In this document: positions 27,446 through 36,455 of the stretch, piece after piece
Numbering within the stretch: the first letter of the stretch is position 1
How the letters are laid out: every line of letters begins with the position of its first letter
The notes under the pieces: model-generated
What the model was told of the DNA's origin: nothing
Database searches by the model: none
What the model saw: only the letters and a program-made list of their open reading frames with translations
Translations under genes and position numbers: made by a program
Assembly (NCBI RefSeq): GCF_002858765.1
Contig: NZ_PJRP01000007.1
Location: 1 to 64,000, forward strand
Direction of reading: 5' to 3'
Source: Cupriavidus pauculus
GTDB taxonomy: Bacteria > Pseudomonadota > Gammaproteobacteria > Burkholderiales > Burkholderiaceae
DNA length: 64,000 nucleotides

Positions 27446-28701
27446 CTGCGCCACCCATACCGCTGACCATGCCGCTGTCCCAGCGTGCCCGTCGCGTCCG
27501 TCTGTCGCCAATCGCCGCCGCCGGCCAGCGCGCCGCCGCACTGATCAGCCAGGGTCGCGACGTCCTGACGCTCACGTCCGGCGAACCGGAATTTGACACG
27601 CCGCCTGCCATCCAGCGGGCCGCCATCGCGGCCATGGCACGTGGCGAGACGCGCTATACGCCGACACCGGGCACCCAGGCGCTGCGCCGCGCCGTAGCCG
27701 AGCGCTTCGCTGCCGACCATGCAATCAGCGTTGCTCCGACCGAAGTGTTCATCGGCAGCGGCGGCAAGCAGGTGATCTTCAACGCGTTCGCGGCGACGCT
27801 CGACGCAGGCAACGAAGTCATCGTACCCGCACCTTACTGGTCGTCGTTTCCGGACATCGTGCGCGTCAACGACGGCAGTCCCGTCATCGTGCCGTGCGAC
27901 CAACAGAGCGGATTCAAACTGACTGCCAGCGCGCTGGCATCCGCGATCACGCCGCGTACGCGCTGGGTGATCCTGAACTCGCCGTCCAACCCCACCGGCG
28001 CGGTATACACGGAGGACGAACTGCTGTCGCTGGCCGAGGTACTGCGCGGGCATCCCCACGTACTGGTGCTACTCGACGAGATCTACGACCAGATCCGCTT
28101 TGTCCCCGCTGCGCGGCACTGGCTGGCCCTAGCGCCGGATCTGCGCGGGCGCTCCCTGATTCTCAATGGCGCCTCGAAGACCTATGCGATGACCGGCTGG
28201 CGCATCGGCTGGGGCATTGCACCAGCCGAACTGGTGCAGGCCATGACGGCGATCCAGTCGCAGGTCTCGTCGGGGGCCAATTCGATCGGCCAGGCTGCCA
28301 CGGCCGCTGCGTTGCAGACCAACGACCGCTCCTTCGTCGATTTCATCGAGCATGCCCGCGACGCCTATGCGCGCCGGGCAGCTTTGACCGTCGCGGCAAT
28401 CAACCGCATTCCCGGGTTGCGCCTGCTACCGCCGGATGGCGCCTTCTTCGCCTACATCCACTGCGGCGGCCTGATCGGGCAATTGCGGCCCGACGGCCAG
28501 CCGCTAACCACAGACGGCGACGTAGTGGACTGGCTGCTTGAGAGTGCCGGAGTCGCAGTCGTGGAAGGCGCCGCCTACGGACTGTCGCCGTACTTCCGCC
28601 TGTCGTTCGCCGCGGCCGACAACGTGCTGGAAGCAGCGTTGCAGCGTATCGAGCAAGCCATACACACGCTGCGCCCCGCGCGGGTGGAGGCGCGCCCATG
28701 A
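27442..28701 (+). CDS. PLP-dependent aminotransferase, class I/II
   Basis: 419 aa. Fold-type I aspartate-aminotransferase features: SGEPEFDTPPAIQRAA, the NSPSNPTGAVYT loop, DEIYDQIRF, and the PLP lysine K246 in NGASKTYAMTGWRIGWG. It would deaminate an amino acid, most simply the one imported by the surrounding ABC transporter, giving a 2-oxo acid. It overlaps both neighbours by 4 nt, so it is embedded in the transporter operon. Some members of this family act as C-S lyases; sequence alone cannot separate that. Confidence 0.92.
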   Translation: MTAPPIPLTMPLSQRARRVRLSPIAAAGQRAAALISQGRDVLTLTSGEPEFDTPPAIQRAAIAAMARGETRYTPTPGTQALRRAVAERFAADHAISVAPTEVFIGSGGKQVIFNAFAATLDAGNEVIVPAPYWSSFPDIVRVNDGSPVIVPCDQQSGFKLTASALASAITPRTRWVILNSPSNPTGAVYTEDELLSLAEVLRGHPHVLVLLDEIYDQIRFVPAARHWLALAPDLRGRSLILNGASKTYAMTGWRIGWGIAPAELVQAMTAIQSQVSSGANSIGQAATAAALQTNDRSFVDFIEHARDAYARRAALTVAAINRIPGLRLLPPDGAFFAYIHCGGLIGQLRPDGQPLTTDGDVVDWLLESAGVAVVEGAAYGLSPYFRLSFAAADNVLEAALQRIEQAIHTLRPARVEARP

Positions 28702-29432
28702 TCGACGCCTGGATCGCCATGCTCAAGCCGTTCGGCCTGAACTATGCGTTCGTTCTCGATAACACCGAACGTACCGCCTTTCTTCATGGACTGTTCGTCA
28801 CGCTACAACTGTGCGCGCTGACGATACCGTGCAGCCTGCTGGCCGGCGTCATCCTGGCGGCGCTGCTCACGTCCGGCAAGGCGGCCTTGGCCACGTCGGC
28901 GCGCGCATTCGTCGAACTGACCCGTAACACCCCCACGCTGGTGCAACTCTATTGCGGATTTCTCGTGCTGAACATGCTGATCACGCAGCATCTGAACACC
29001 CTCGGCACCGGCAATCCACTGACGCCATTCTTCTGGGTAGTGGCCGTTGTCTCGCTGCACAAGGCCGTGTTTCATGCCGAGGCCCTGCGCGCGGGCATTG
29101 AGGCCGTGCCGCGCGTCACGCTGGAAGCCGGGCGCTCGCTAGGGTTCTCGCGCCGGCAGTTGCTGCTGCAGGTGGAATTGCCGCTGGCCGTCCGTTTCGC
29201 GCTGCCAGCGTTGGTCAACAACCTTGTCGACTTGGTCAAGATGACTGCCGTGGCGTCGGCGATCGCCGTGGGTGACGTCACGTACGAATCCATCATGATC
29301 TGGACCCAGCGCGACAACGTGCTGGAGCTGCTGCTGTTGATCCTGGCGTTCTTCGGCGTGCTGACCTGGCTGGTCAGCCGCACGGGCCGCTGGCTGGAAC
29401 TGCGCTTAAGGATGCCCGGCTATGGCCAGTAA
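28698..29432 (+). CDS. Amino-acid ABC transporter permease (HisM/GlnP type)
   Basis: 244 aa with about five hydrophobic spans. The polar amino-acid permease signature is seen as ARAFVELTRNTPTLVQLYCG in the first half, and the EAA-type loop EALRAGIEAVPRVTLEAGRS contacts the ATPase. It pairs with the permease at 29422 and is translationally coupled to the aminotransferase (4-nt overlap) and to the second permease (11-nt overlap). Confidence 0.93.
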   Translation: MIDAWIAMLKPFGLNYAFVLDNTERTAFLHGLFVTLQLCALTIPCSLLAGVILAALLTSGKAALATSARAFVELTRNTPTLVQLYCGFLVLNMLITQHLNTLGTGNPLTPFFWVVAVVSLHKAVFHAEALRAGIEAVPRVTLEAGRSLGFSRRQLLLQVELPLAVRFALPALVNNLVDLVKMTAVASAIAVGDVTYESIMIWTQRDNVLELLLLILAFFGVLTWLVSRTGRWLELRLRMPGYGQ

Positions 29433-30234
29433 CCCGCTTGCCCTGCCCTGGCGCGCCGCGCCGCGCCCCGTCAGGTACGCCCTTACCAGCCCTTGGGCGC
29501 TGGCCGCGTTGTGCGGGCTTGCCGTCGTCGGCTTCTGGACTGCCACTGGCAGCACTCCGGCTGCGTTCCGCAACCTGTGGACATGGTCGCCCGCGCTGCT
29601 GCGCGGCATGTGGGCCAATATCGAGATCAGTATCCTTGCGATGGCTCTCGGCACGGTGGCCGGCCTGGTGATCGGCGCGTTGTCGCTGTCCACCCACCGC
29701 TCGATACGCTACCTAGCACGGCTGTGGGTACAGGCGTTCCGCAACGCCCCAATCCTGGTGCTGGTGTACTTCACCACCTATGTGTTCCCGTTCGAGCTTC
29801 ACATTGCCCAGTGGACCGTTCCGTTCCCGGATTGGATCAAGGTCGTGCTGGGCCTGGCGCTACCCGCAAGCGCCAACGTGGCCGAAATATTCCGGGGCGC
29901 GATCCAGTCGATCCCAAGCGCGCAATGGGAGGCCGCGCAGTCGCTGGCATTCCGCCGCAGCCAGATTTTCCGGCTTATCGTGCTGCCGCAGTGCCTGCGG
30001 CGCATGTTGCCGCCCTGGATGAACCTATACGCCAGCATCACGATGAGCACGTCGCTGGCCTCGCTGGTTGGCGTGCACGACGTGGTCGATACCGCCCAGG
30101 TGGCCAGCAACACCGTGGCCCGCACCGATTTCACGGTGCTGGTCTATTTCATGCTGCTGGCCCTGTTCTTTGCCTATTGCTATCCAATCGCGCGCGCCAC
30201 GCGTGCGCTGGAGCGTCGTCATGACCGCCACTGA
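29422..30234 (+). CDS. Amino-acid ABC transporter permease (HisQ/GlnP type)
   Basis: 270 aa. The N-terminus (about 35 residues) is longer than in the partner permease, and then the membrane domain begins. Signature segments are RLWVQAFRNAPILVLVYFTT and the EAA-type loop AEIFRGAIQSIPSAQWEAAQ. It forms the heterodimeric channel with the 28698 product in the inner membrane. The stop overlaps the ATPase start by 14 nt. Confidence 0.93.
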   Translation: MASNPLALPWRAAPRPVRYALTSPWALAALCGLAVVGFWTATGSTPAAFRNLWTWSPALLRGMWANIEISILAMALGTVAGLVIGALSLSTHRSIRYLARLWVQAFRNAPILVLVYFTTYVFPFELHIAQWTVPFPDWIKVVLGLALPASANVAEIFRGAIQSIPSAQWEAAQSLAFRRSQIFRLIVLPQCLRRMLPPWMNLYASITMSTSLASLVGVHDVVDTAQVASNTVARTDFTVLVYFMLLALFFAYCYPIARATRALERRHDRH

Positions 30235-31087
30235 TTCCTTTCTGCGCAACCGCCAGATACAAGCGCCCACCGATCCGTCCTTCAGACCACTCGTTGCGCT
30301 GCACGACGTCCACCTGACCTTCGGCGACAACACCGTGCTCAGGGGCATCGACGTCGAGGTGCGACGCGGCGAGGCGGTGACCATTATCGGGCCGTCCGGG
30401 TCGGGAAAAAGCACGATCCTGCGCTGCATCACCGGCCTGCTGCGCCCGCAGCGGGGACAGATCCGCGTTGGTGACACCGCCGTGGATGCGCTGCGCACCG
30501 AGGACGAACTGATTGCGCTGCGTAAGCGCGTCGGCTTCGTCTTCCAGCAGTACAACCTGTTTCCGCACCTGACGGTATTGGAGAACCTGGTCATCGCACC
30601 CACGCGCGTGATCGGCCGCAACCGGCGCGAAGCCGAACAAGAAGCCCATGCGCTGCTGGGCAAAGTGCGACTGTCCGACAAGGCGCACGCCTATCCGGGC
30701 GAACTGTCGGGCGGCCAGCAGCAACGCGTGGCGATTGCCCGCGCGCTGGCAATGCGGCCCGAACTTATCCTGTTCGACGAGGTGACGTCGGCGCTCGACC
30801 CCGAAACGGTCGGCGAGGTCCTGACTGTCATCCGCGAACTCGTGGAAGACGGCATGACGTGCGTGCTGGTGACCCATGAAATGCGCTTTGCGGCCGAGAT
30901 CAGCGATCACATCTATTTCACCGAAGCCGGCCGCATCGTCGAGCATGGGCCGCCCGAGCAAATCTTCGGCAACCCCAGCCACGAGCGCACACGAGCGTTC
31001 CTGCGCCGGGCCCTCGGCGCCATTCCGCGCCTGCCGGCCGAATTCAACGCCGCGTTCGCACCGGCACCTGCCACCACCGAAGACTGA
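30221..31087 (+). CDS. Amino-acid ABC transporter ATPase
   Basis: 288 aa from ATG 30221 (MTATDSFLRN); the open frame upstream overlaps the permease and was discarded. Walker A is GPSGSGKST at residues 57-65, the Q loop is FVFQQYNLFP, the ABC signature LSGGQQQR, Walker B LILFDEVTSALD and the switch His VTHE. It energises import by the permease pair. The N-terminus has about 20 extra residues and the C-terminus about 20 more beyond the usual GlnQ length. Confidence 0.95.
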   Translation: MTATDSFLRNRQIQAPTDPSFRPLVALHDVHLTFGDNTVLRGIDVEVRRGEAVTIIGPSGSGKSTILRCITGLLRPQRGQIRVGDTAVDALRTEDELIALRKRVGFVFQQYNLFPHLTVLENLVIAPTRVIGRNRREAEQEAHALLGKVRLSDKAHAYPGELSGGQQQRVAIARALAMRPELILFDEVTSALDPETVGEVLTVIRELVEDGMTCVLVTHEMRFAAEISDHIYFTEAGRIVEHGPPEQIFGNPSHERTRAFLRRALGAIPRLPAEFNAAFAPAPATTED

Positions 31088-31099
31088 CAAGGACCACCG

Positions 31100-32299
31100 A
31101 TGAGCCAAAATCCCACGGACGGCATCCACACGCGGCTGCTCCATGCCGGAGGCGTGAGCCTGCGAGACGGTGTCGGCCCCGTCAACGTACCGGTGGTGCG
31201 CACCAGCACTGTCCGCTTCGAGGATGTCGAGACCCTGGCTGACCGTCATCACCGCCGCTCGCACGGCGAACGGATCGCCACCTACGGTCGCCACGGGCTT
31301 GATACCCATGAAGCACTTGAAGACGCGCTATGCACGCTGGAGGGCGGGCATCGTGCATTCTTGGCGCCATCCGGGTTGTCGGCGATCACGCTGGTGCTGC
31401 TGGCACTGCTCGGCCCCGGCGATCATGCGCTGGTCTCCGACACGGTCTACGCGCCGCTGCGCCGGGTCGACCAGACACTGCTGCAGCGCCTGGGGGTGGA
31501 GGTGCAGTATTTCTCGCCCGCACACGACGATCTCGATGCATTGATCCGCGCCAGTACGCGGCTCGTGTACCTCGAGTCGCCGGGCTCACTGCTGTTCGAC
31601 GTCCTCGATCTGCCCGCGCTGACCGCCATTGCACGCGCGAAAGGGGTTCCCGTAGCCATCGACAACACGTGGAGTGGTGGCTGGTTCCTGCAGCCGTTGC
31701 AGCTAGGAGCGAATATCTCGATCCAGGCGGCGACCAAATACATCGCCGGGCATTCCGACGTGATGCAAGGCGCCGTCGTGGTCGACAGTCCGGCTCTGGC
31801 AGGACGCATCGCCACCGCACACGAAGCGCTGGGCCTGACCATTGGCGCCGATGACGCCTACCTGGCATTGCGCGGGCTGCGCACCCTGCCCGTACGGCTG
31901 GCGCAGCACCAGCGCAACGCCACCGAGGTTGCGCAATGGCTGCAGCAACAGCCCCAAGTGGCCCGCACCTTTTACCCCGCGCTGCCCGAAGATCCCGGCC
32001 ACGTGCTCTGGAAACGCGATTTCACCGGTGCGAGCGGATTGGTGTCGTTCGCACTCCGGGACGGTAACCACAGCGTTGCCGGCCGTCTGGTCAATGCCTT
32101 GCGGCTATTCTCCATTGGCGCGTCGTGGGGTGGCTATGAGAGCCTGGCGCTGGTCGCGCCTCCCGAGCGGCTCAATGCATCCAGAACGTGGCAGGAAAGC
32201 GGTAAAAACGCCCCGGTCATCCGGCTGCATGTCGGACTGGAAGATCCACGTGACCTGATCGCGGACCTGCGGCAAGCCTTTCAACGCACCATCGCCTGA
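31100..32299 (+). CDS. Cystathionine beta-lyase-type PLP enzyme (Cys/Met metabolism family)
   Basis: 399 aa. Trans-sulfuration family marks: the cofactor-contacting YGRHGLDTHEALEDAL, LESPGSLLFDVLD, AIDNTWSGGWFLQP, and the PLP lysine K213 in AATKYIAGHSDVMQG. Its pattern resembles bacterial cystathionine beta-lyase, which cleaves C-S bonds of cystathionine and other S-substituted cysteines to a thiol, pyruvate and ammonia. Placed 12 bases after the ABC ATPase, it is the best clue that the transporter imports an S-substituted cysteine or similar compound. The annotation as metC itself is not justified. Confidence 0.9.
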   Translation: MSQNPTDGIHTRLLHAGGVSLRDGVGPVNVPVVRTSTVRFEDVETLADRHHRRSHGERIATYGRHGLDTHEALEDALCTLEGGHRAFLAPSGLSAITLVLLALLGPGDHALVSDTVYAPLRRVDQTLLQRLGVEVQYFSPAHDDLDALIRASTRLVYLESPGSLLFDVLDLPALTAIARAKGVPVAIDNTWSGGWFLQPLQLGANISIQAATKYIAGHSDVMQGAVVVDSPALAGRIATAHEALGLTIGADDAYLALRGLRTLPVRLAQHQRNATEVAQWLQQQPQVARTFYPALPEDPGHVLWKRDFTGASGLVSFALRDGNHSVAGRLVNALRLFSIGASWGGYESLALVAPPERLNASRTWQESGKNAPVIRLHVGLEDPRDLIADLRQAFQRTIA

Positions 32300-32306
32300 G
32301 GCAACC

Positions 32307-33731
32307 ATGAGCGACATCGACCAATTCGCGCGGGACACGCTTCGGCTTCTTGGCCCCGCCCCTGACAACTGGGTGCCGCAACGCGACGGCATTGACCACA
32401 ACGTCGTGGTCGTGGGTGGCGGCCAAGGTGGCTCCGCCATTGCCCACGCACTGCGGCGTGCCGGCATTGGCGGTGTTTCCGTGATCGACGCTGCGGCGGA
32501 TTCATCCGGCGCAGGCGTCTGGCTGACCCGCGCACGCATGCAGAAGCTGCGCACGCTCAAATCGCTGGTGGGACCGGAACTTGGTATCACGGCGCTGGGA
32601 TTCCAGCAATGGTTCGAAACGCGTCACGGCCGGGACGCCTTCGCGGCACTGGACCGCATTTCACGCGCCGACTGGGCCGAATATCTCGCCTGGTTCCGCG
32701 AATTCCTTGCTATCGACGTACGCTATGGCACACGCGTGGTCGACATCGCCCCGTGGGACGCCGCCGGGATACCGGGCCTGCGGCTCACCGTGGAAGTTGA
32801 CGGTAAACGGCGCTTCGAGACAACACGCAAGCTGATTCTGGCCAATGGTGTGGCCGGCAACGGCGCGCCATTTGTGCCCGGCTATCTGCAGGCAGCGGTG
32901 CAGGCGGGCCTGGCCGCCCATACCGCAGATGCCATAGACTTTGTGGCGTTGCGCGGGAAGACTGTTGCGGTGATCGGTGCGGCCGCTTCGGCCTTCGACG
33001 CTGCCGCCGTAGCATTGGAAGCGGGTGCGCAGGCGGTGAGCCTATTCTCGCGGCGCGACCATATTGCAGCGCGGGCCGTGGCCAAGCCTCGCATGTATTC
33101 CGGCTTCTTCGAGAACTACGCCAGCCTGTCCGATGCGCAGCGCTGGCAGCACGCGGTGCGCTACCGTCGCGCCGGCTCGACGCCTCCTGCCGATGCCGTC
33201 AAGCGCGCCACCGCTCACGCGAACTTCCGCCTGCATCTGTCTTCGCCGTGGCAAGCCGCCACGTTGCGCGACGGCGCTGTTGACGCTCACGTGGCCGGCC
33301 GCACGTTTGCGTTCGACTTCGTGATCGCCGGCACCGGCTACACCACCGACCCGGCGGACCGCGCCGAACTGGCCAGCATCGCGCCGCTAATCGCGCGCTG
33401 GCGTGATCGTTATGAGCCGCTACCGGGCGAACGGGACGACGCGCTTGGCGTCTCGCCCTACTTGGGCGCTGGTCTCGAATACACGGAGAAGCATCGCGGT
33501 GCCGCGCCTTGGCTTGGCGCAATTCACGTGTTCAATCCCGCTGGCTATGCAAGCACTGGCGTCCCGCTGGGAGATATCCCGAGCATGCGGCGCGACATCC
33601 CGCGGATTGTGTCGCGCGTGAGCCAGGATCTGTTCGTGGCCGACCTGGAATTGCACCAGGCACGCGCGCTCGCCGACGTGGCACCTGATTTTGGCTCCGA
33701 ACTGTACGACCATGCCGTCTGGCGGGGCTGA
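32307..33731 (+). CDS. FAD-dependent NAD(P)-binding monooxygenase-like protein
   Basis: 474 aa. The FAD Rossmann motif VVVVGGGQGGSAIAHALRRAG begins at about residue 33, and a second dinucleotide site (VAVIGAAASAFDAAAVALEAG) lies near residue 215, the layout of flavin-containing monooxygenases. A typical C-terminal segment is IHVFNPAGYASTGVPLGD. It starts 7 bases after the lyase and is the last gene of the operon. It could oxidise the sulfur of a thiol or thioether. A terminator hairpin follows at 33739-33766. Confidence 0.87.
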   Translation: MSDIDQFARDTLRLLGPAPDNWVPQRDGIDHNVVVVGGGQGGSAIAHALRRAGIGGVSVIDAAADSSGAGVWLTRARMQKLRTLKSLVGPELGITALGFQQWFETRHGRDAFAALDRISRADWAEYLAWFREFLAIDVRYGTRVVDIAPWDAAGIPGLRLTVEVDGKRRFETTRKLILANGVAGNGAPFVPGYLQAAVQAGLAAHTADAIDFVALRGKTVAVIGAAASAFDAAAVALEAGAQAVSLFSRRDHIAARAVAKPRMYSGFFENYASLSDAQRWQHAVRYRRAGSTPPADAVKRATAHANFRLHLSSPWQAATLRDGAVDAHVAGRTFAFDFVIAGTGYTTDPADRAELASIAPLIARWRDRYEPLPGERDDALGVSPYLGAGLEYTEKHRGAAPWLGAIHVFNPAGYASTGVPLGDIPSMRRDIPRIVSRVSQDLFVADLELHQARALADVAPDFGSELYDHAVWRG

Positions 33732-33738
33732 ATGAAAC

Positions 33739-33766
33739 AAGGGGGCACCTGAACCGCCCCCCTTTT
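33739..33766. terminator. Intrinsic terminator after the sulfur operon
   Basis: GGGGGC (33741-33746) pairs with GCCCCC (33756-33761) around a 9-base loop, followed by CTTTT. An AA before the stem gives some T-run on the minus strand too, so it may serve both the monooxygenase-like gene and the convergent dioxygenase-rhodanese gene. Confidence 0.65.
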
Positions 33767-33792
33767 CGTCTCAACCTTCGCTGACGTTCGAC

Positions 33793-36027
33793 TCAGCCTG
33801 CAGTTTCCGTCGCGCCGATGAGCCGGATGCCAATATCGCCTTCGCGTCCAAGCTGCTCCACGAGATTGATCTCCCAATCAAGATACGCCTGGAAACCAGC
33901 ATTGCGTTGGGCCACGTCGGCGTGCTGATACGGGCTGAACCAGTAGTCGTCGTCACCGGTCAGCACTCGCTCACCGCCGGTTTCTACGGGCAGCCCTGCA
34001 GCCACCCATGCTTGCGTACCACCGTTCACGAAACGGGCCTCGCGGCCAGTGCGCGCCGCCAGCTCTGCGGCCACCACGCGCGCAAGCACGCCATCCGACG
34101 AGGTGATCAGGATGGCTTGCTCTACCGGCGTGTCGGCAATCAGCGCTTCCAGCCGGTCCGGCACGGCAAAGTACGCGCCCGCAGCATGACGCTTTTCGTA
34201 GGCGGATCTTCGCTCCACGTCAAACAGCCTTGCAATGCCGGCCGCCAGTCGCTGTGAGGCCTGTTGCGCCGACACTGCCGCTGCTGCGGGACGCGATGCC
34301 AGCACGCGCACCGGCTCCGGGCCTGTCACTAGGCCCGCATCGGCGGGCGGGGCGTAGACAAAGACTTCATGGCTGCCAAGCTGGGCCAGCCACGCTGCCG
34401 TCGTCAACGCGCGCACGCCGTCGAAGTCGGCCAACACGATGCGCGCACGGCGCGTGGCCAGGTATTCGTCGGTCGCCTGCACCAATTGTCCGCCCGGTGC
34501 CCAGCGCCAGCCGGGCAGGTGACCCGATTCATACTCGCTGCGGGTGCGTACGTCGAAGTGGTACAACGTCCGCGTCTGCGATGCGGCCTCCAGTTGTTCA
34601 AGGCCGGCGGCGTTGATCCTGCGTACGCCCGCCTGCGCCGCCACGCGCTCGGCGCGAGCACGGGCACCATCGAGCGCTGCAGCCGAGGGCTCCGGCAGCG
34701 GCGTCACACGCCCTCGTGCCAGTGTCCGGCCAGACAGCAGCCAGGCCATGGTGCCGTCCTTCAGCGATGCCACCGGGTTAGGAATACCCGCATCGATCAG
34801 TGTCTGTGCACCCACAATGCTGCGCGTGCGACCGGCGCAATTGACCACCACGAGCGTGTCGGGATTCGGTGCCAGCTCAGCGATCCGATAGACCAGCTCA
34901 GCGCCCGGCAAGCTATGCGCAAACGGAAGACTGAAGTCGGCAAACTCCTCGGTAGTGCGGCTGTCCACCACGACAATGTCTTCGCCATTTTCGATACGGC
35001 GGTGCAGTTCGTCCGCGTCGATCCAGGGCGTATGTTTCTCGTGTTCGATGATCTCGCCGAACGCCTTGCTGGGCACGTTGCTGCCCGTGAACAGTTCATT
35101 GCCTGCCGCCACCCACGCCGCAACGCCGCCTTCGAGCACCGACACGTTGCCCCAGCCCAGGCGCACCAGCTTTGCCGCGGCCTGATGCGCGAGCGCGTCG
35201 GCATTGTCACCACCGTCGAGCAGCACGATGCGCGTGTCGCGCCTTGGCACCAGACGGTCGATCAGCAGTTCCAGGCGCCACAACGGCGCGGAGGCCGCCA
35301 GCAGCGGATGGCCTTTGGTATAAACGCCGGTTTCGCGAACATCGAGAAGCGCAATTTCCTGCCCGTCGGCCAGCGCCGCCTTAAGCGCTGAGGCCCCGAT
35401 GACCGGCGCCGCCAGCCGGCGCGGCGGGCCAAAGTGGCGGTACGTCCCGCCGGACTTGCCTTCGAAGACCACGCGGCCCGCCAGCCGGTCCAGCGCGAGC
35501 CCATAGAAGTGCAAATGCAGCCCGTTCTCCTCGCCAATTAGTTCGATCGTGTGCACGTCGTCCGGCAGCAACGTCACCGAGGTGCCTGCTACGACATCGA
35601 ACTCTTCAATCTCGCGCAGCGTGTCGCGCGCCGGATCGGCGGTCCGCTCACGCGCGTAGAAGTTGTTCCGCTCGCGGCCGGTGATGCCGGCAATGATCGC
35701 CCAGGTGGTGTGGTCGTGCGGTGGCTGGGCCTTGCCTGGAAGCCCGGCCGACACATACAGCGCAAACCTGCCGTCGAGATCCTCGGCCAGCCGGTAGACC
35801 TGTGCGGGATTGCTGGCCGACACCGGGAAATGGACGTCCGGAAACAACTCGCGCTGCTGGCCGAGCGCTTCGAGCGCTCGGGCAATCGGCTCGAGCGTGG
35901 TCTTTTCAGTCACTGCGCCATTGCCAAGCTGGCGACGGATTTCGGAGATGAATGCGGCCACGGCTTGGTGGCGACGGCTGGCGATGTCGGATCCTGCTGC
36001 GCCAGACAGGGGAGAAGAAGCGGTCAT
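33793..36027 (-). CDS. Cysteine-dioxygenase-like cupin fused to four rhodanese domains
   Basis: 744 aa from ATG 36027 (MTASSPLSGAAG). The upstream open frame contains a LysR relic and is not part of it. Residues 1-200 are a thiol dioxygenase cupin: PPHDHTTWAIIAGITG supplies His104 and His106, and DDVHTIE supplies His159, matching the three-histidine iron site. Then come about four rhodanese modules, starting near residues 208, 335, 485 and 625. Only the second keeps the catalytic cysteine (C397 in VVVNCAGRTRSIVG); the others have Asp, Asp and Ser at the equivalent loop. It would oxidise a small thiol to a sulfinate and handle persulfide sulfur in the cytoplasm. Convergent with the sulfur operon and probably part of its function. 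Confidence 0.88.
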   Translation of the reverse strand: MTASSPLSGAAGSDIASRRHQAVAAFISEIRRQLGNGAVTEKTTLEPIARALEALGQQRELFPDVHFPVSASNPAQVYRLAEDLDGRFALYVSAGLPGKAQPPHDHTTWAIIAGITGRERNNFYARERTADPARDTLREIEEFDVVAGTSVTLLPDDVHTIELIGEENGLHLHFYGLALDRLAGRVVFEGKSGGTYRHFGPPRRLAAPVIGASALKAALADGQEIALLDVRETGVYTKGHPLLAASAPLWRLELLIDRLVPRRDTRIVLLDGGDNADALAHQAAAKLVRLGWGNVSVLEGGVAAWVAAGNELFTGSNVPSKAFGEIIEHEKHTPWIDADELHRRIENGEDIVVVDSRTTEEFADFSLPFAHSLPGAELVYRIAELAPNPDTLVVVNCAGRTRSIVGAQTLIDAGIPNPVASLKDGTMAWLLSGRTLARGRVTPLPEPSAAALDGARARAERVAAQAGVRRINAAGLEQLEAASQTRTLYHFDVRTRSEYESGHLPGWRWAPGGQLVQATDEYLATRRARIVLADFDGVRALTTAAWLAQLGSHEVFVYAPPADAGLVTGPEPVRVLASRPAAAAVSAQQASQRLAAGIARLFDVERRSAYEKRHAAGAYFAVPDRLEALIADTPVEQAILITSSDGVLARVVAAELAARTGREARFVNGGTQAWVAAGLPVETGGERVLTGDDDYWFSPYQHADVAQRNAGFQAYLDWEINLVEQLGREGDIGIRLIGATETAG

Positions 36028-36138
36028 GTCAAATGCCCGAAGGGTCGGATGGGACAAGCTACTGACTCTAGGGCCTACCGCGTACACAAGGAACGAACAA
36101 ACACGCACATGGTTATGCGTAAATGCCCCCCTCCCGTT

Positions 36139-36455
36139 GCCCCCTGCCTCGTCGCAGAAAAGGCGCATTTTCGATTGATTTGGCCCGGTCAAGCGCGGTG
36201 TAACCTTCGGCGCCGCCGCCAAAGAATGCATACGGGGCGCACCTCCTCGTCCACTAACTTCTCGGCCGTCAACGCAGGCCAGATGCCCATGCCGTATCGC
36301 ACGTCGATATCGATGTCCTGGGCCAAAGAATCCACCGGATTGAGACTGCTCTCGAGCCGCACATCCGTATCTGGCCACGCCGCATGGCAGTCATGATCTC
36401 GTGCCCGCTGCCCCGTTGGTACTGCCCAGGCAGCAAGGTGAACACTCGAAACAAA
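36139..36455 (-). pseudogene. LysR (GcvA-type) effector-domain relic with frameshift
   Basis: One frame reads HLAAWAVP, CHAAWPDTDVRLESSLNP and DIDIDVRYGMGIWPALTAEK up to RPVC at about 36230, which is the core of a GcvA-type LysR effector domain. The match then continues in another frame as HSLAAAPKVTPRLTGP and MRLFCDEAGG, where SPxL..LRTPADL and LLHDEAG are expected. A one-base frameshift near 36230 therefore interrupts it. The DNA-binding half is absent: the relic stops at the cold-shock terminator. Its second frame is open into the dioxygenase-rhodanese gene, falsely lengthening that frame. Confidence 0.6.

Noticed and set aside
30149-31309. 386-codon minus-strand frame
   Set aside because: It lies opposite the ABC ATPase and its Walker motifs; no ribosome site or family is seen in the antisense frame.
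31100-32299. Calling this gene metC
   Set aside because: The family is clear, but its place in a transporter operon suggests another S-substituted substrate, so no symbol was given.
34369-35391. 340-codon plus-strand frame
   Set aside because: Antisense to the dioxygenase-rhodanese gene; the translation resembles no protein.
36028-36378. N-terminal extension of the dioxygenase-rhodanese frame to 861 codons
   Set aside because: The extra residues are partly the frameshifted LysR relic, and the ATG at 36027 begins the sensible protein.
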